From NCBI RefSeq assembly GCF_003014575.1, contig NZ_PYGF01000003.1:186001-250000 (forward strand): a stretch of 64,000 nucleotides of DNA, in the 5' to 3' direction. Within the stretch, counting starts at the first letter, position 1. Each line of letters opens with the position of its first letter. The translations under genes and the position numbers were made by a program. This document shows positions 18,659 to 29,164 of the stretch, piece after piece. The DNA comes from Cecembia rubra (lineage in GTDB: Bacteria; Bacteroidota; Bacteroidia; Cytophagales; Cyclobacteriaceae). Under the pieces are notes generated by a model. The model did not search any database. It saw nothing but the letters and a program-made list of their open reading frames with translations, and was not told the origin of the DNA.

Positions 18659-20246
18659 ATAATGTAGTATTTTCTTTTTCTGGGTTAATTTCCTGTCCTT
18701 TCAAAGAACCTGTATTTCCTTTGTCCAATTGTTCTATAATGTTTAGCATTTTTTCTGTGGCCTTCAATGCTGCCACGGTCTGATCGCTGTCCAAACCTTT
18801 GGTTTTGAAAATCCTTCCGTAGTCCCAAGTGATAACAGTTTCTACAAAGGCGTCAGTTTTCCCTCCCGGTGGAATGGTCACATGATAATTGATCAGCTTG
18901 GGAAGTTCCTTGTTGAGGGATCTGTATATTTTCCTCAGGGCTTTCATGAAAGCATCATACTGACCATCTCCCGCGGATCCTTCCTCGTAACTTTGACCAT
19001 AAATATTCATTTTCAACTGAACCGTGGGCTTCAATCCCATGGAATGGCTCAGGTTATAACCTTCAATGAAAATATTATGGGTGATAGAAGTATTCTGCAA
19101 TACATCTGAAATGATATACGGTAGATCTTCAGTTGTTACACGTTCTTTTTTGTCCCCCAATTCGATAATCCTTTGGGTCACCTTAGTCAGTTCGTCAGGC
19201 TCAAGTGAAATGCCGAGTTCCTGTAAATTTTTAACTATATTGGCCTTTCCAGAAGTCTTACCCAAAGCATATTTCCGTTGCCTTCCGAATCGTTCTGGCA
19301 AAAGGTCATTGAAATAAAGATTCTTCTTATTGTCTCCATCGGCATGGATCCCTGCGGTTTGGGTAAACACGTTTTCACCTACTACAGGTTTATTGGCAGG
19401 AATATGTTGTCCGGAAAACTGCTCAACCAATTTACTCACCCTATAAATCCTGTTTTCACGGATATTCAATTTAAAATCAGTAAAATCTTTAATCACAGCT
19501 ATGACGGACTCCAATGGGGCATTACCAGCCCTTTCACCGAGTCCGTTGACCGTGGTATGAATACCTTTGACTCCATTATAAATCGCCTCGAGGACATTTG
19601 CGACAGAAAGGTCATAATCATTATGCGCATGAAAATCAAAATGCACATCTGGAAATTCTGAAGTGATCAGGCGTATGAAATGGGAAACCTCTCTGGGATT
19701 CAAAAGCCCTAAGGTGTCCGGCAGCATAATTCTTCGGACTTTTAACTCTGCAAGCATGCCAATCAGATCCATAGTATAATCCATGGAATTGCGCATACCA
19801 TTTGACCAATCTTCCAGGTACACATTGACACTTATGCCCTTCGAACGGGCGTAATGAACACAATCCTGAATTTCCTGAAAATGCTGCTCCTTGGACTTGC
19901 GGAGTTGATGCACCAAATGGTTCAAAGAACCTTTAGTCAGAAGGTTTAGCACTTGACCCCCAGCTGCCGCGATCCAATCTACTGATACTGGAGTGTCCAC
20001 AAATCCCAAAACCTCCACTTGGTCCAAAAAACCTTTTTCAGACGCCCATTGGGCAATCCTTTTCACCCCTTCCATTTCTCCCTCAGAAACCCTGGCTGAG
20101 GCTACCTCAATCCTGTCCACCTTCAATTCCTCCAATAGCCACTTGGCGATCTGAAGTTTCTCAGAAGGCAAAAAGGAAACGCCAGAGGTCTGTTCCCCAT
20201 CCCTCAGGGTAGTATCCATGATCTCTATTTTCCTTTGATAACCCAT
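18627..20246 (-). CDS. cimA: 2-isopropylmalate synthase-family enzyme, probable citramalate synthase
   Basis: A 539-residue paralogue of the LeuA at 22472. It has the HMGL-like catalytic domain ([32 protein letters not shown], the metal-binding HxH, and [14 protein letters not shown]) and a C-terminal LeuA-type dimerisation and allosteric domain (from about residue 390, with [14 protein letters not shown]). Two LeuA-type genes in one operon suggest that one makes 2-isopropylmalate and this one makes citramalate from pyruvate and acetyl-CoA for isoleucine. No threonine deaminase gene (ilvA) is in the window, which fits but does not prove this. A 214-bp simple-sequence spacer separates it from leuD. 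Confidence 0.75.
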   Translation of the reverse strand: MGYQRKIEIMDTTLRDGEQTSGVSFLPSEKLQIAKWLLEELKVDRIEVASARVSEGEMEGVKRIAQWASEKGFLDQVEVLGFVDTPVSVDWIAAAGGQVLNLLTKGSLNHLVHQLRKSKEQHFQEIQDCVHYARSKGISVNVYLEDWSNGMRNSMDYTMDLIGMLAELKVRRIMLPDTLGLLNPREVSHFIRLITSEFPDVHFDFHAHNDYDLSVANVLEAIYNGVKGIHTTVNGLGERAGNAPLESVIAVIKDFTDFKLNIRENRIYRVSKLVEQFSGQHIPANKPVVGENVFTQTAGIHADGDNKKNLYFNDLLPERFGRQRKYALGKTSGKANIVKNLQELGISLEPDELTKVTQRIIELGDKKERVTTEDLPYIISDVLQNTSITHNIFIEGYNLSHSMGLKPTVQLKMNIYGQSYEEGSAGDGQYDAFMKALRKIYRSLNKELPKLINYHVTIPPGGKTDAFVETVITWDYGRIFKTKGLDSDQTVAALKATEKMLNIIEQLDKGNTGSLKGQEINPEKENTTLYGNEHRAVAG

Positions 20247-20460
20247 ATTGGTTAATGATTAGTGATGAGTGTGGAGTGTTGAGTATGAAGTGGGAAGTGA
20301 TGAGTTATTAGGGAACAGGTATTGGTTAATTGGGGAAACATTTAAGGATAAGCTATTGATACTCATTCCTCATTCTCCATTCTCCATTCCTCATTCTTAA
20401 TGAACCCCTTAATGGCTCAAATCTTGTCCGACTTACTAAATCCCACTTTCCAAATCCCCC
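20247..20460. other. simple-sequence spacer inside the ilv-leu operon
   Basis: The plus strand is first purine-rich with GTGATGAGTGTGGAGTG-type repeats (20262-20320) and then pyrimidine-rich with CTCATTCTCCATTCTCCATT-type repeats (20358-20397). The halves are loosely complementary, so a long imperfect hairpin could form in the mRNA. The phrase TTAATGAACCCC is also found at about 17508, at the other end of this gene pair. Confidence 0.6.
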
Positions 20461-21051
20461 TTACTTTCCCTCCGCAAACTCCTCTATCTCTACTTTGATA
20501 TTCAATAGGTAATCAATATCGTCAAAGCCATTTTTCATATTTTCCTTTTTGTAGGCATTGATTTCAAAAGATTCCGATTCACCAGAAGGAACTAAGGTGA
20601 TTTTTTGTTTATCAAGATCAATTTCTACTTCTGCCAGAGGATTAGCTTCCACTGCAGCAAAGATCTTGTCCAGAAACCCGGGGCTCACTGTCACAGGAAG
20701 CACACCGATATTTAGGCAATTGTTTTTGAAAATATCCGCAAAGAAAGAAGAAACAACACAGCGGAATCCATAATCATAAATAGCCCATACTGCATGTTCT
20801 CTACTTGATCCAGAACCAAAATTTTTACCTGCCACCAGGATTTTGCCCTTATAAGTTGGGTTGTTCAGCACAAAATCCTTCTTTGGATTCCCTTCTACAT
20901 CATAGCGCCAATCTCTGAAAAGGTTATCCCCAAATCCCTCCCTTTCCGTGGCCTTTAGGAACCTGGCTGGAATGATCTGGTCTGTATCCACATTCTCAGT
21001 CGGAAGGGGTACCACTGTACTTCTCAATACATTAAATCTATCGTAAGGCAT
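20461..21051 (-). CDS. leuD: 3-isopropylmalate dehydratase small subunit
   Basis: A 196-residue swivelling subunit of isopropylmalate isomerase, partner of LeuC. ENVDTDQIIPARFLK near the N-terminus and AGKNFGSGSSREHAVWAI in the middle are the family's substrate-binding parts. It starts 18 bp after leuC in the operon. In pathways with citramalate, the same heterodimer isomerises citramalate. Confidence 0.96.
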   Translation of the reverse strand: MPYDRFNVLRSTVVPLPTENVDTDQIIPARFLKATEREGFGDNLFRDWRYDVEGNPKKDFVLNNPTYKGKILVAGKNFGSGSSREHAVWAIYDYGFRCVVSSFFADIFKNNCLNIGVLPVTVSPGFLDKIFAAVEANPLAEVEIDLDKQKITLVPSGESESFEINAYKKENMKNGFDDIDYLLNIKVEIEEFAEGK

Positions 21052-21069
21052 AGTTTTCTGGTTTAAGCG

Positions 21070-22470
21070 TTAGAAAATGTCACGGGGATCAGTGATTTCT
21101 CCGGTGACGGCTACGGCAGCCACGGTCAATGGGCTTGCCAAAAGGGTTCGGGCACCAGGCCCCTGTCGACCTTCGAAATTCCTATTCGAAGTGGATACTG
21201 CATATTTCCCGGCAGGGATCTTGTCATCATTCATAGCAAGACAGGCAGAACAACCAGGTTGACGCAGTTCAAATCCGGCCTCTTCCAGGATCTTTACCAA
21301 ACCCTCCTCATGGGCCATTTTCTCCACTTCTCTTGAACCAGGAACAATCCAGGCTGTGATATTATCAGCTTTTCTTTTTCCTTTGACAAAATTGGCCACA
21401 GCACGGATATCCTCAATTCTGCCATTGGTACAACTGCCCACAAATACATAATCTACTTTTTTCCCTTTGATTGGCTCACCTGGGGCAAAACCCATATAAT
21501 CCAAAGATTTCAGGTAAGAGGTCTTATTGCTTCCTTCCATCCCCTCAGTTGTAGGTATCCTGTCAATAACCTTGATGCCCATACCCGGATTAGTGCCATA
21601 GGTGATCATCGGCTCGATATCATTGCCATCAAAATGATACTCCTTATCAAATACCGCTCCCTCATCGGTTTTTAGCGTTTTCCAATGGGTAACGGCATTG
21701 TCCCAATCTGCTCCTTTAGGGGAATACTGTCTGCCTTTGAGGTAATTGAAGGTGGTTTCGTCAGGAGCAATCAACCCACCTCTGGCCCCCATTTCAATAC
21801 TCATATTGCAGATTGTCATACGGGCCTCCATACTGAGGTTACGGATAGCCGAACCTGCATATTCCACAAAATAACCTGTAGCACCGGCAGCAGATATTTT
21901 GGCAATGATGTAAAGAATGATATCCTTGGATGTCACTCCCTTACCCAACTCCCCATCTACTGTGATCCGCATTTTTTTGGGTTTGGATTGCATGATACAT
22001 TGAGTAGCCAAAACCATCTCCACCTCAGAAGTCCCGATTCCAAAGGCGATGGCGCCGAAAGCACCATGGGTAGAAGTATGGCTGTCTCCACATACAATGG
22101 TCATCCCTGGCTGGGTCACTCCGAGTTCAGGACCTATCACATGGACAATACCATGATGTGCGGAGCCCAAATCATGCAGCTCAATGTTGTATTTTTTACA
22201 ATTTTCCCTCAGCTTTTCTACCTGCATGCGGGAAAGTTTATCCTTGATAGTCTTATCCTGGTCCACAGTGGGAACATTGTGGTCCGGAGTAGCAATGGTC
22301 TTTTCGGGATAGAGCACTCCTATGCCTCTTTTTTCTAAGTTGAGGAAGGCAACCGGACTGGTCACCTCATGAATAAAATGTTTGTCTATGAAGAAGACAT
22401 CCGGACCACTGGGAACCGAGCGGACTACGTGTGCATCCCAAATTTTATCAAATAATGTTTTCTTTTCCAT
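21070..22470 (-). CDS. leuC: 3-isopropylmalate dehydratase large subunit
   Basis: A 466-residue aconitase-family subunit carrying a [4Fe-4S] cluster. The cluster cysteines are in [12 protein letters not shown] and [30 protein letters not shown] is the classic active-site stretch. It follows leuA by 1 bp and precedes leuD, with which it forms the isomerase. Confidence 0.97.
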   Translation of the reverse strand: MEKKTLFDKIWDAHVVRSVPSGPDVFFIDKHFIHEVTSPVAFLNLEKRGIGVLYPEKTIATPDHNVPTVDQDKTIKDKLSRMQVEKLRENCKKYNIELHDLGSAHHGIVHVIGPELGVTQPGMTIVCGDSHTSTHGAFGAIAFGIGTSEVEMVLATQCIMQSKPKKMRITVDGELGKGVTSKDIILYIIAKISAAGATGYFVEYAGSAIRNLSMEARMTICNMSIEMGARGGLIAPDETTFNYLKGRQYSPKGADWDNAVTHWKTLKTDEGAVFDKEYHFDGNDIEPMITYGTNPGMGIKVIDRIPTTEGMEGSNKTSYLKSLDYMGFAPGEPIKGKKVDYVFVGSCTNGRIEDIRAVANFVKGKRKADNITAWIVPGSREVEKMAHEEGLVKILEEAGFELRQPGCSACLAMNDDKIPAGKYAVSTSNRNFEGRQGPGARTLLASPLTVAAVAVTGEITDPRDIF

Positions 22471-22471
22471 G

Positions 22472-23983
22472 TTAATCGATGGTCACTTTGTCTTTGACAG
22501 GGATTTTGTTTAAGGCATCCACAAAAGCCTGAGCAGAAGCCAGTACAATATCTGAATTGGAAGCAAATCCATAAAAGGGTTTGTCTCCCTGCATCAGCCT
22601 CATATGGACTTTTGCCACATCATCACTCCCAGCTGTAATTGCCTGAATGAGAAACTCTTCCAGTACATACTGGGGCTTTACAATCTTTTCAATGGCTTTT
22701 AAAACAGCATCTACAGGTCCATTTCCTGTCGAGCTTGCTTCAAATGGTTTATCCCCTATTTTAAGTTTTACATTGGCTTTAATTGAGCCATTGGATTGAT
22801 AGCTGACTTCCTGAAGTTCGATAAATGTAGATTCGTCAATATATTTTCCAACAAGCTCCAGAAGATCTTTGGGACCTATATCCCTTTTGGAATCTGCCAA
22901 TAAAAGGAAATCTTCATAAACTTTGTTCAAATCTTCTCCTTCAAGAACTACGCCCAAATTGTCCAAATGGTGTTTCAGCGCTGCCCTTCCACTCCTTGCG
23001 GTAAGAACAATTGATGATTCATGCACCCCTACCTCTTTTGGATCAATGATCTCATAGTTTTCTCTATGCTTCAACACACCGTCCTGATGGATACCGGAAG
23101 AGTGAGCAAATGCATTTCTTCCTACAATAGCCTTATTTGGCTGCACTGGCATGTTCATCAGTTTGGAGATCAGGCGGCTTGTACCATAAATTTTTTCAGT
23201 TTTTATATCGGTATGGACAGGAATGCTCTGATGGCATTTAATGGTCATAACCACTTCTTCCAAGGAAGTATTCCCTGCCCTTTCACCGATACCGTTGATC
23301 GTTAACTCTGCCTGTCTGGCCCCGTTTTGGATGCCGGAGATCGTATTGGCAGTAGCCATACCAAGATCATTGTGACAATGGGTAGAAATGATGGCTTTTT
23401 CTATGTTAGAAACATTTTCCTTAAGGTAGCGGATAATTGCACCATATTGTTCAGGAAGACAATAGCCGGTTGTATCCGGAATATTTACTACTGTTGCGCC
23501 GGCTTTGATGGCCTCTTCAATGATCTTTGCAAGAAAAGGAAGTTCAGCCCTTCCGGCATCTTCGGCGTAAAACTCTACATCCTCCACGAAGCGTTTGGCA
23601 AATTTTACTGCCTTTACCCCCCTTTCGATAATGTTTTCCGGTGTGGATCTTAATTTATATTGAATATGATAAGGCGACACCCCTATACCCGTATGGATTC
23701 GTCCTTTTTTGGCGTATTTGAGGGCAGCCGCAGCTACTTCTATATCCTTCTCCACAGCTCTGGAAAGGGCGCAGATGATAGGATTAGAAACCGCTTTTGA
23801 AATTTCAACCACGGAATTGAAATCACCAGGGCTGGAAATAGGAAATCCAGCTTCAATGATATCTACTCCCAGTGCTTCCAAAGCCTTAGCCACCACTATC
23901 TTTTCCTGGGTGTTCAACTGGCAACCAGGTACCTGTTCCCCGTCACGGAGTGTGGTATCGAATATCCATAGCTTTTCACTCAT
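22472..23983 (-). CDS. leuA: 2-isopropylmalate synthase
   Basis: A 503-residue enzyme that condenses 2-oxoisovalerate and acetyl-CoA, the committed step of leucine synthesis. [29 protein letters not shown] and [16 protein letters not shown] are the catalytic and metal-binding motifs, and the C-terminal regulatory domain includes [14 protein letters not shown], where leucine feedback usually acts. It matches the main bacterial LeuA better than its neighbour at 18627 does. It follows ilvC by 7 bp. Confidence 0.95.
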   Translation of the reverse strand: MSEKLWIFDTTLRDGEQVPGCQLNTQEKIVVAKALEALGVDIIEAGFPISSPGDFNSVVEISKAVSNPIICALSRAVEKDIEVAAAALKYAKKGRIHTGIGVSPYHIQYKLRSTPENIIERGVKAVKFAKRFVEDVEFYAEDAGRAELPFLAKIIEEAIKAGATVVNIPDTTGYCLPEQYGAIIRYLKENVSNIEKAIISTHCHNDLGMATANTISGIQNGARQAELTINGIGERAGNTSLEEVVMTIKCHQSIPVHTDIKTEKIYGTSRLISKLMNMPVQPNKAIVGRNAFAHSSGIHQDGVLKHRENYEIIDPKEVGVHESSIVLTARSGRAALKHHLDNLGVVLEGEDLNKVYEDFLLLADSKRDIGPKDLLELVGKYIDESTFIELQEVSYQSNGSIKANVKLKIGDKPFEASSTGNGPVDAVLKAIEKIVKPQYVLEEFLIQAITAGSDDVAKVHMRLMQGDKPFYGFASNSDIVLASAQAFVDALNKIPVKDKVTID

Positions 23984-23990
23984 AGTTTTA

Positions 23991-25034
23991 TCAGTTATTT
24001 TCTGGTCTCAATTTTCTGACGACGGCTCCAGCCTGCCACATTTCAGATTCTCTTAATTCTTTCAATTCGGCTTCCAGTTTTTCCCTGTAATCAGGTTTGG
24101 AATTGGAATCAATGGATTTTTGTGCTTCTTTTCCTGACTTTACACTGCTATAAAGCTCTTCGAAAACAGGTTTTGTTGCATCTCGGAATGGTTTCCACCA
24201 ATCCAGGGCACCTCTTTGTGCGGTAGTAGAACAATTCGCATACATCCAATCCATACCATTTTCTGCCACCAAAGGCATTAAGCTTTGGGTCAATTCCTCA
24301 ACCGTTTCATTGAATGCTTCGGAAGGGGTATGTCCATTGGCCCTCAGAACTTCGTATTGTGCTGCAAATATCCCTTGGATGGCGCCCATCAAGGTTCCTC
24401 TTTCACCGGTAAGGTCAGAAGTCACTTCACGATAGAAATCTGTTTCAAACAGGTAACCTGATCCCACACCAATACCCAGAGCAATGACCCTGTCTTTTGC
24501 TTTGCCTGTAGCATCCTGATAGATGGCATAGGAAGAGTTTAGACCCCTGCCTTCAACAAACATCCTTCTTAATGATGTCCCTGATCCTTTTGGTGCAACC
24601 AAGATCACATCCACATCTGCAGGAGGGATAATTCCTGTTTTCTCTTTATAAGTAATACCAAATCCATGAGAGAAGTAAAGTGCTTTTCCTGGGGACAGAT
24701 ATTTTTTGACAGTGGGCCAAAGACTAATCTGACCAGCATCAGAAAGCAGGAATTGAAGGATAGTGCCTTTTTGGCAGGCTTCTTCAATTTCAAACAAAGT
24801 TTCTCCAGGTATCCAGCCATCTGCTACTGCTTTGTCCCAGGTCTTGGAGTTTTTTCTTTGGCCTACGATGACATTAAAGCCATTGTCTTTGAGATTCAGT
24901 GCCTGTCCAGGCCCTTGGACACCATAGCCAATGACAGCGATCACTTCATTTTTCAATACTTCTCTGGCTTTCTCCAAAGGAAACTCTTCTCTGGTTACTA
25001 CATTTTCTTCTACTGATCCGAATTTCAGTTTCAT
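23991..25034 (-). CDS. ilvC: ketol-acid reductoisomerase
   Basis: A 347-residue enzyme of isoleucine and valine synthesis. The NADPH-binding fold shows [19 protein letters not shown], and the C-terminal knotted domain has [20 protein letters not shown] with the Mg2+-binding Asp and Glu. Bacteroidota enzymes of this class have this length and the GYGVQGPGQ form. It starts 4 bp after ilvN. Confidence 0.95.
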   Translation of the reverse strand: MKLKFGSVEENVVTREEFPLEKAREVLKNEVIAVIGYGVQGPGQALNLKDNGFNVIVGQRKNSKTWDKAVADGWIPGETLFEIEEACQKGTILQFLLSDAGQISLWPTVKKYLSPGKALYFSHGFGITYKEKTGIIPPADVDVILVAPKGSGTSLRRMFVEGRGLNSSYAIYQDATGKAKDRVIALGIGVGSGYLFETDFYREVTSDLTGERGTLMGAIQGIFAAQYEVLRANGHTPSEAFNETVEELTQSLMPLVAENGMDWMYANCSTTAQRGALDWWKPFRDATKPVFEELYSSVKSGKEAQKSIDSNSKPDYREKLEAELKELRESEMWQAGAVVRKLRPENN

Positions 25035-25038
25035 AGTG

Positions 25039-25557
25039 TTAATGATTATAGGTTTGATTATTTAAATACTCTTGAACAGAAAATTTAGGTTTGGCAATAG
25101 CCACCCTTCCCGAACGGGAAAACTCCAACAGATTGAAAGGCTTTAAAATCTCCAATAAAGCTTGGGTATCCTCCTTATGACCTGTAAATTCTATAACGAC
25201 AAATTCTTTTTCTGCTGCAATAATATGGGCATTGAACTGCCGGATAACTTTTTCAAGTCCCGGATCCAAGTTTTCCGTAGGCACTTTGTACAAAGCAATT
25301 TCCTGGTAGACCACCTCATCATCCTTGAAATAGTAAGCTTTGATTACATCTACCACTTTTTCAATCTGCTTGGTCAGTTGAACAATTTGCTCTTCGGTAA
25401 CAGTCGCCTCTATAGTAATTTTATGGATACCGTCCAGTCTGCTTTCAGAGGCAGTAAGGGCATCAATATTGATCCCTCTTCGGGTAAATATAATGGTGAT
25501 CCTGTTAAGGATTCCGATGAAATTTTCTGTATAAACTAATATGGTATATCGATTCAT
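25039..25557 (-). CDS. ilvN: acetolactate synthase small (regulatory) subunit
   Basis: A 172-residue protein with an N-terminal ACT domain (YTILVYTENFIGILNRITII, then FTRRGINIDALTASES), the usual site of valine feedback, and a C-terminal domain that contacts IlvB. It lies 16 bp after ilvB. The length is normal for IlvN/IlvH. Confidence 0.95.
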   Translation of the reverse strand: MNRYTILVYTENFIGILNRITIIFTRRGINIDALTASESRLDGIHKITIEATVTEEQIVQLTKQIEKVVDVIKAYYFKDDEVVYQEIALYKVPTENLDPGLEKVIRQFNAHIIAAEKEFVVIEFTGHKEDTQALLEILKPFNLLEFSRSGRVAIAKPKFSVQEYLNNQTYNH

Positions 25558-25573
25558 AAATGCCGGTCCTGGA

Positions 25574-27256
25574 TTAGCTCAATCTTACTTCTTCCACAGA
25601 GCATCCTGTGGCGATCATCGGGAAAACATTGTCCTCTTTTTCAACTACGACCTCAAGGAAATAAGGACCTTGATGCAACAACATCTCTGCCACTGCAGAT
25701 TCGAGATCATCTCTCTCAGTGACTTTTCTTGCTCTAAAGCTGTAAGCCTCTGCAATTTTTATGAAGTCAGGATTCTCAAGCTCTGTAAAGGAGTAGCGTT
25801 TATCAAAAAACAATTGCTGCCATTGGCGTACCATGCCCAGATAGTTGTTATTCAACAAAACCACTTTTACGGGAGCTTTGGTCTGCATAATTGTACCCAA
25901 TTCCTGAATGGTCATTTGAATACCACCATCTCCGACCACACAGATGACCTGTCTATTATAATTATGCAGCTGGGCTCCAAGTGCAGCAGGCAAAGCAAAA
26001 CCCATAGTCCCTAATCCTCCTGAAGTGACCTGAGTACGGGTAGTTTTGTAGTCAAAATACCTCCAAGCTATCATCTGATGTTGTCCCACATCGGTGACCA
26101 ATACCGCATCTTGTTCTTTGAACTGATTAATTAAGTGGATTACTTCACCCATATGCAATCCCCCGTGTGTCCCATGAAGATCATTCGCTATAACAGCTTT
26201 TTTTTCTTCATTTTCCAGTTCTCTGAACCTACTCATCCATTCTGGATGTTCATTTGCTTTTACAGCCTTGGTCAAGAGGGAAAGACTTGCTTTACAGTCA
26301 CCTTGTAAAGCAACAGTTGTTTTCACATTCTTATCTATTTCGGAAGGATCCAGTTCCAAATGAATCACCTTTGCCTGTTTGGCATAACGCTTCAGATCAC
26401 CGGTCACCCTGTCATCGAATCGCATCCCCACAGCAATCAGCACATCACACTGGTTGGTCAATAAATTGGGGGCATAATTTCCATGCATACCCAGTTTCCC
26501 TACGTAGGAGGGATGGCATTGAGACAAAGCTCCCGATCCCAACAAGGTAGAAGCAGCAGGAATTCCAGTTTTGTCCAAGAAAGCTTTCAATTCAGCTTCT
26601 GCATTGGCTAAAACCACGCCCTGCCCAAATAAAACATAGGGCCTCTGAGCTGAATTGATAAGTGATGCAGCATCGATCACGGCCTGCTCATCAATTCTCA
26701 CATAGGGTTTGTAGGACCTTACAGATTCACAGTGTACATAATTGAACTCTCCAAACTCCACTTGTGCATTTTTGGTAATATCCACTAACACCGGGCCTGG
26801 TCTTCCGGTCTTGGCTATATGGAATGCCTTTGCTATAGCTGGTGCAATATCCGCCACTCTTCTGACCTGAATATTCCATTTGGTCCCGGGCATTGAGAGT
26901 CCAACTACATCAGTCTCCTGAAAAGCATCCGAACCCAATAAATGTGCCGCAACCTGACCTGTAATACAGACCAAAGGAGTACTATCTATCAGTGCATCAG
27001 CTAGACCAGTAATAAGGTTGGTTGCCCCAGGACCCGAAGTCACCAGTACCACTCCTGCATTCCCAGAAACCCGGGCATAGCCTTGAGCGGCATGTATGGC
27101 CCCCTGCTCATGCCGGGTCAGCACATGCTTTATCTGGTCACTGTAATCGTATAGGGCATCATATACCGGCATGATGGCGCCTCCAGGATAACCGAAAATA
27201 TATTCTGCATTTTCGGCGATCAGGGATCTGACTACGATATCTGCTCCTCTAATCAT
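25574..27256 (-). CDS. ilvB: acetolactate synthase large (catalytic) subunit
   Basis: A 560-residue thiamine-diphosphate enzyme. FGYPGGAIMPVYDAL and TRHEQGAIHAAQGYAR hold the catalytic Glu, VTSGPGATNLITGLADA follows, and the ThDP and Mg2+ motif GDGGIQMTIQELGTI continues to LNNNYLGMVRQWQ. It makes acetolactate and acetohydroxybutyrate for Val/Leu and Ile. It lies 18 bp after ilvD. Confidence 0.97.
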   Translation of the reverse strand: MIRGADIVVRSLIAENAEYIFGYPGGAIMPVYDALYDYSDQIKHVLTRHEQGAIHAAQGYARVSGNAGVVLVTSGPGATNLITGLADALIDSTPLVCITGQVAAHLLGSDAFQETDVVGLSMPGTKWNIQVRRVADIAPAIAKAFHIAKTGRPGPVLVDITKNAQVEFGEFNYVHCESVRSYKPYVRIDEQAVIDAASLINSAQRPYVLFGQGVVLANAEAELKAFLDKTGIPAASTLLGSGALSQCHPSYVGKLGMHGNYAPNLLTNQCDVLIAVGMRFDDRVTGDLKRYAKQAKVIHLELDPSEIDKNVKTTVALQGDCKASLSLLTKAVKANEHPEWMSRFRELENEEKKAVIANDLHGTHGGLHMGEVIHLINQFKEQDAVLVTDVGQHQMIAWRYFDYKTTRTQVTSGGLGTMGFALPAALGAQLHNYNRQVICVVGDGGIQMTIQELGTIMQTKAPVKVVLLNNNYLGMVRQWQQLFFDKRYSFTELENPDFIKIAEAYSFRARKVTERDDLESAVAEMLLHQGPYFLEVVVEKEDNVFPMIATGCSVEEVRLS

Positions 27257-27274
27257 GATGTTTTGGATTTTGAT

Positions 27275-28951
27275 TTATTTGTCGGTTACGCATCCCTCAG
27301 AAGCGGAGGCAACAAGTTTATTGTATTTTTTCAGTGTACCTTGAAGATCGGAAAGGTCTTTGTTTTTCCAATTTTTCCTTCTCTCTGCCAGTTCCACGTC
27401 CGTCAAAGCCACATTCAAAGTAAGAGTATCTGCATCAATAGTGATGATATCTCCGTCCTGGACCATGGCTATTGGCCCTCCGGAATAAGCTTCTGGAGTC
27501 ACATGACCCACCACAAAACCGTGAGTACCTCCAGAGAATCTGCCATCAGTTATAAGAGCCACATCAGATCCAAGTCCAGCTCCGATAATCATGGAAGTAG
27601 GTTTCAACATCTCAGGCATACCAGGTCCGCCTTTGGGGCCTATATAGCGGATGACGATTACCTCTCCTTTATTTACAAGTTTATTTTTGATGCCTTCATT
27701 GGCCTCCAGCTCGGAATCAAATACCCTAGCAGGTCCTGTGAATGACTTCCCTTCTTTTCCTGATATTTTGGCCACAGCACCCTCTGGAGCAAGATTACCT
27801 TTTAGAACACAGAGGTGGCCTGTTTCTTTGAGGGGCTTTTCAATTGGGTGAATCACATTGACCACAGAAGGAACTACAGGTTCAATATCCGCAAGATTTT
27901 CTTCTAAAGTCTTTCCTGTAACAGTAATACAATCCCCGTGCAGCATGCCATTAATGAGCAGGTATTTCATAAATGCAGGCAAACCGCCCTGTTCAAAAAG
28001 ATCCTCCATCAGATATTTTCCTGAAGGTTTGAAATCCCCCAAAAGTGGCGTCTCATGATTTACCCGCTTAAAGTCTTCTAAAGTAAAATCAATTCCTGCT
28101 GTTTTGGCGATGGCAAGGATATGCAATACAGCATTGGTACTGCCACCTAACGCTACTGCAACACGGACGGCATTTTCCAAACTCTTTTTGGTGACTATAT
28201 CCTTGGGTTTAATGTCTTTTTCCAGAAGTATCTTGATATACTCAGATACCACCTGACATTCTTTTAATTTTTCAGGAGCAGTTGCAGGAGTGGAAGAACT
28301 GTACGGAAGGGACATCCCCATGGCTTCTATAGCAGAAGACATGGTGTTTGCAGTGTACATTCCGCCACAGGCTCCGGCTCCGGGACAGGCATTTTGTATG
28401 ACACCTTGGTAATCTTCATCATTCATCTCCCCTTTGATCCGCTTTCCATATGCTTCAAAGGCAGAAACAATATTTAGTTTTTCTCCTTTATAATTTCCGG
28501 AACGGATTGTACCCCCATATACCATGATGGAAGGGCGGTTGATCCTCAACATGCCCATGACAGCTCCCGGCATATTCTTATCACATCCTGCCACAGCAAC
28601 ACAGGCATCAAACGAATGGCCGAGAATAAAGGATTCTATAGAGTCAGCGATGATTTCTCTGGACACGAGGGAATATCTCATTCCAGATGTCCCCATTGAA
28701 ATACCATCAGAAATACCCATGGTATTAAAAACCAAACCGGTCAGATCATGAGCTTTAGAAGCTTGCTTGATCAGACCGGCAAAATCATTCAGGTGCATAT
28801 TGCAAGGGTTGCTTTCATAGCCACAACTTGCTATCCCCAAAAAGGGCTGGTTCATCTGTTTATCAGACATCCCTGTGGCATACAACATGGCCTTACCAGC
28901 AGGATGCTCCTCATTCTGACTGATTTCCCAACTGTGTTTTTTCAATTTCAT
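27275..28951 (-). CDS. ilvD: dihydroxy-acid dehydratase
   Basis: A 558-residue Fe-S dehydratase, first structural gene of the operon. Cluster cysteines lie in [21 protein letters not shown] and [17 protein letters not shown], with [16 protein letters not shown] near the C-terminus. An upstream in-frame ATG at 28996 would add 15 residues, but those codons lie within the attenuator terminator and its T run. The ATG at 28951, just after that terminator, gives a normal N-terminus ([20 protein letters not shown]). Confidence 0.96.
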   Translation of the reverse strand: MKLKKHSWEISQNEEHPAGKAMLYATGMSDKQMNQPFLGIASCGYESNPCNMHLNDFAGLIKQASKAHDLTGLVFNTMGISDGISMGTSGMRYSLVSREIIADSIESFILGHSFDACVAVAGCDKNMPGAVMGMLRINRPSIMVYGGTIRSGNYKGEKLNIVSAFEAYGKRIKGEMNDEDYQGVIQNACPGAGACGGMYTANTMSSAIEAMGMSLPYSSSTPATAPEKLKECQVVSEYIKILLEKDIKPKDIVTKKSLENAVRVAVALGGSTNAVLHILAIAKTAGIDFTLEDFKRVNHETPLLGDFKPSGKYLMEDLFEQGGLPAFMKYLLINGMLHGDCITVTGKTLEENLADIEPVVPSVVNVIHPIEKPLKETGHLCVLKGNLAPEGAVAKISGKEGKSFTGPARVFDSELEANEGIKNKLVNKGEVIVIRYIGPKGGPGMPEMLKPTSMIIGAGLGSDVALITDGRFSGGTHGFVVGHVTPEAYSGGPIAMVQDGDIITIDADTLTLNVALTDVELAERRKNWKNKDLSDLQGTLKKYNKLVASASEGCVTDK

Positions 28952-28980
28952 ATGGGTATTAATAGGTCTTATAGGTTTAT

Positions 28981-29010
28981 AAAAAAAGTGCCCCATTTAC
29001 TGAGGCACTT
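28981..29010 (-). terminator. attenuator terminator (segments 3 and 4) before ilvD
   Basis: On the minus strand AAGTGCCTCA (29010-29001) pairs over 10 bp, with one G-U, with TGGGGCACTT (28995-28986) around the loop GTAAA, followed by seven T. It sits 30 bp before the ilvD start and after the leader peptide gene, so it would stop transcription before the structural genes unless prevented. Confidence 0.88.
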
Positions 29011-29088
29011 AACATTGTATGGTTGTTTGTTAAAATAGTCTAGCGCCCCTTCATTTATTACAAATGAGAATAATAAAGCTTAAAGGAG
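29002..29088 (-). promoter_or_regulatory. attenuator: alternative pairings 1:2 and 2:3
   Basis: Segment 1 is CTCCTTTA (29088-29081) inside leader codons 6-8. It can pair with TGAAGGGG (29053-29046), which includes the leader stop codon. Segment 2, GGGGCGCT (29049-29042), can instead pair over 8 bp (two G-U) with AGTGCCTC (29009-29002), the left arm of the terminator. Pairing 2:3 excludes both 1:2 and the terminator 3:4, as in classical ribosome-controlled attenuation. Confidence 0.8.
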
Positions 29089-29104
29089 TGACTATTTCTA
29101 ACAT
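29051..29104 (-). CDS. ilv operon leader peptide
   Basis: A 17-codon open frame that reads MLEIVTPLSFIILICNK and stops with TGA. Eight of 17 residues are Ile, Leu or Val, with the run Ile-Ile-Leu-Ile at codons 11-14. A ribosome stalled at these codons would cover segment 1 (codons 6-8) and leave segment 2 free to form the antiterminator. A ribosome that reaches the stop codon would cover segment 2 and let the terminator form. A TAATTTTG promoter box lies 30 bp upstream. There is no clear Shine-Dalgarno sequence, as is common in this phylum. Confidence 0.82.
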   Translation of the reverse strand: MLEIVTPLSFIILICNK

Positions 29105-29133
29105 GCGGTTATGGTTCTGTTTGATTGATGTCT

Positions 29134-29164
29134 CAAAATTAAGCTTGAATTCTGATAGAAACAA
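29134..29164 (-). promoter_or_regulatory. candidate ilv-leu operon promoter
   Basis: On the minus strand TTG (29164-29162), a 20-bp spacer and TAATTTTG (29141-29134) fit the Bacteroidota pattern TTTG-N19-21-TAnnTTTG. Transcription would begin near 29128, about 24 nt before the leader peptide ATG. Confidence 0.55.

Noticed and set aside
21685-22338. Open frame of 217 codons opposite leuC
   Set aside because: It is a shadow of leuC on the other strand and resembles no protein family.
28952-28996. Upstream ATG extending ilvD by 15 codons
   Set aside because: These codons lie over the attenuator terminator and T run; the next ATG gives the normal IlvD N-terminus.
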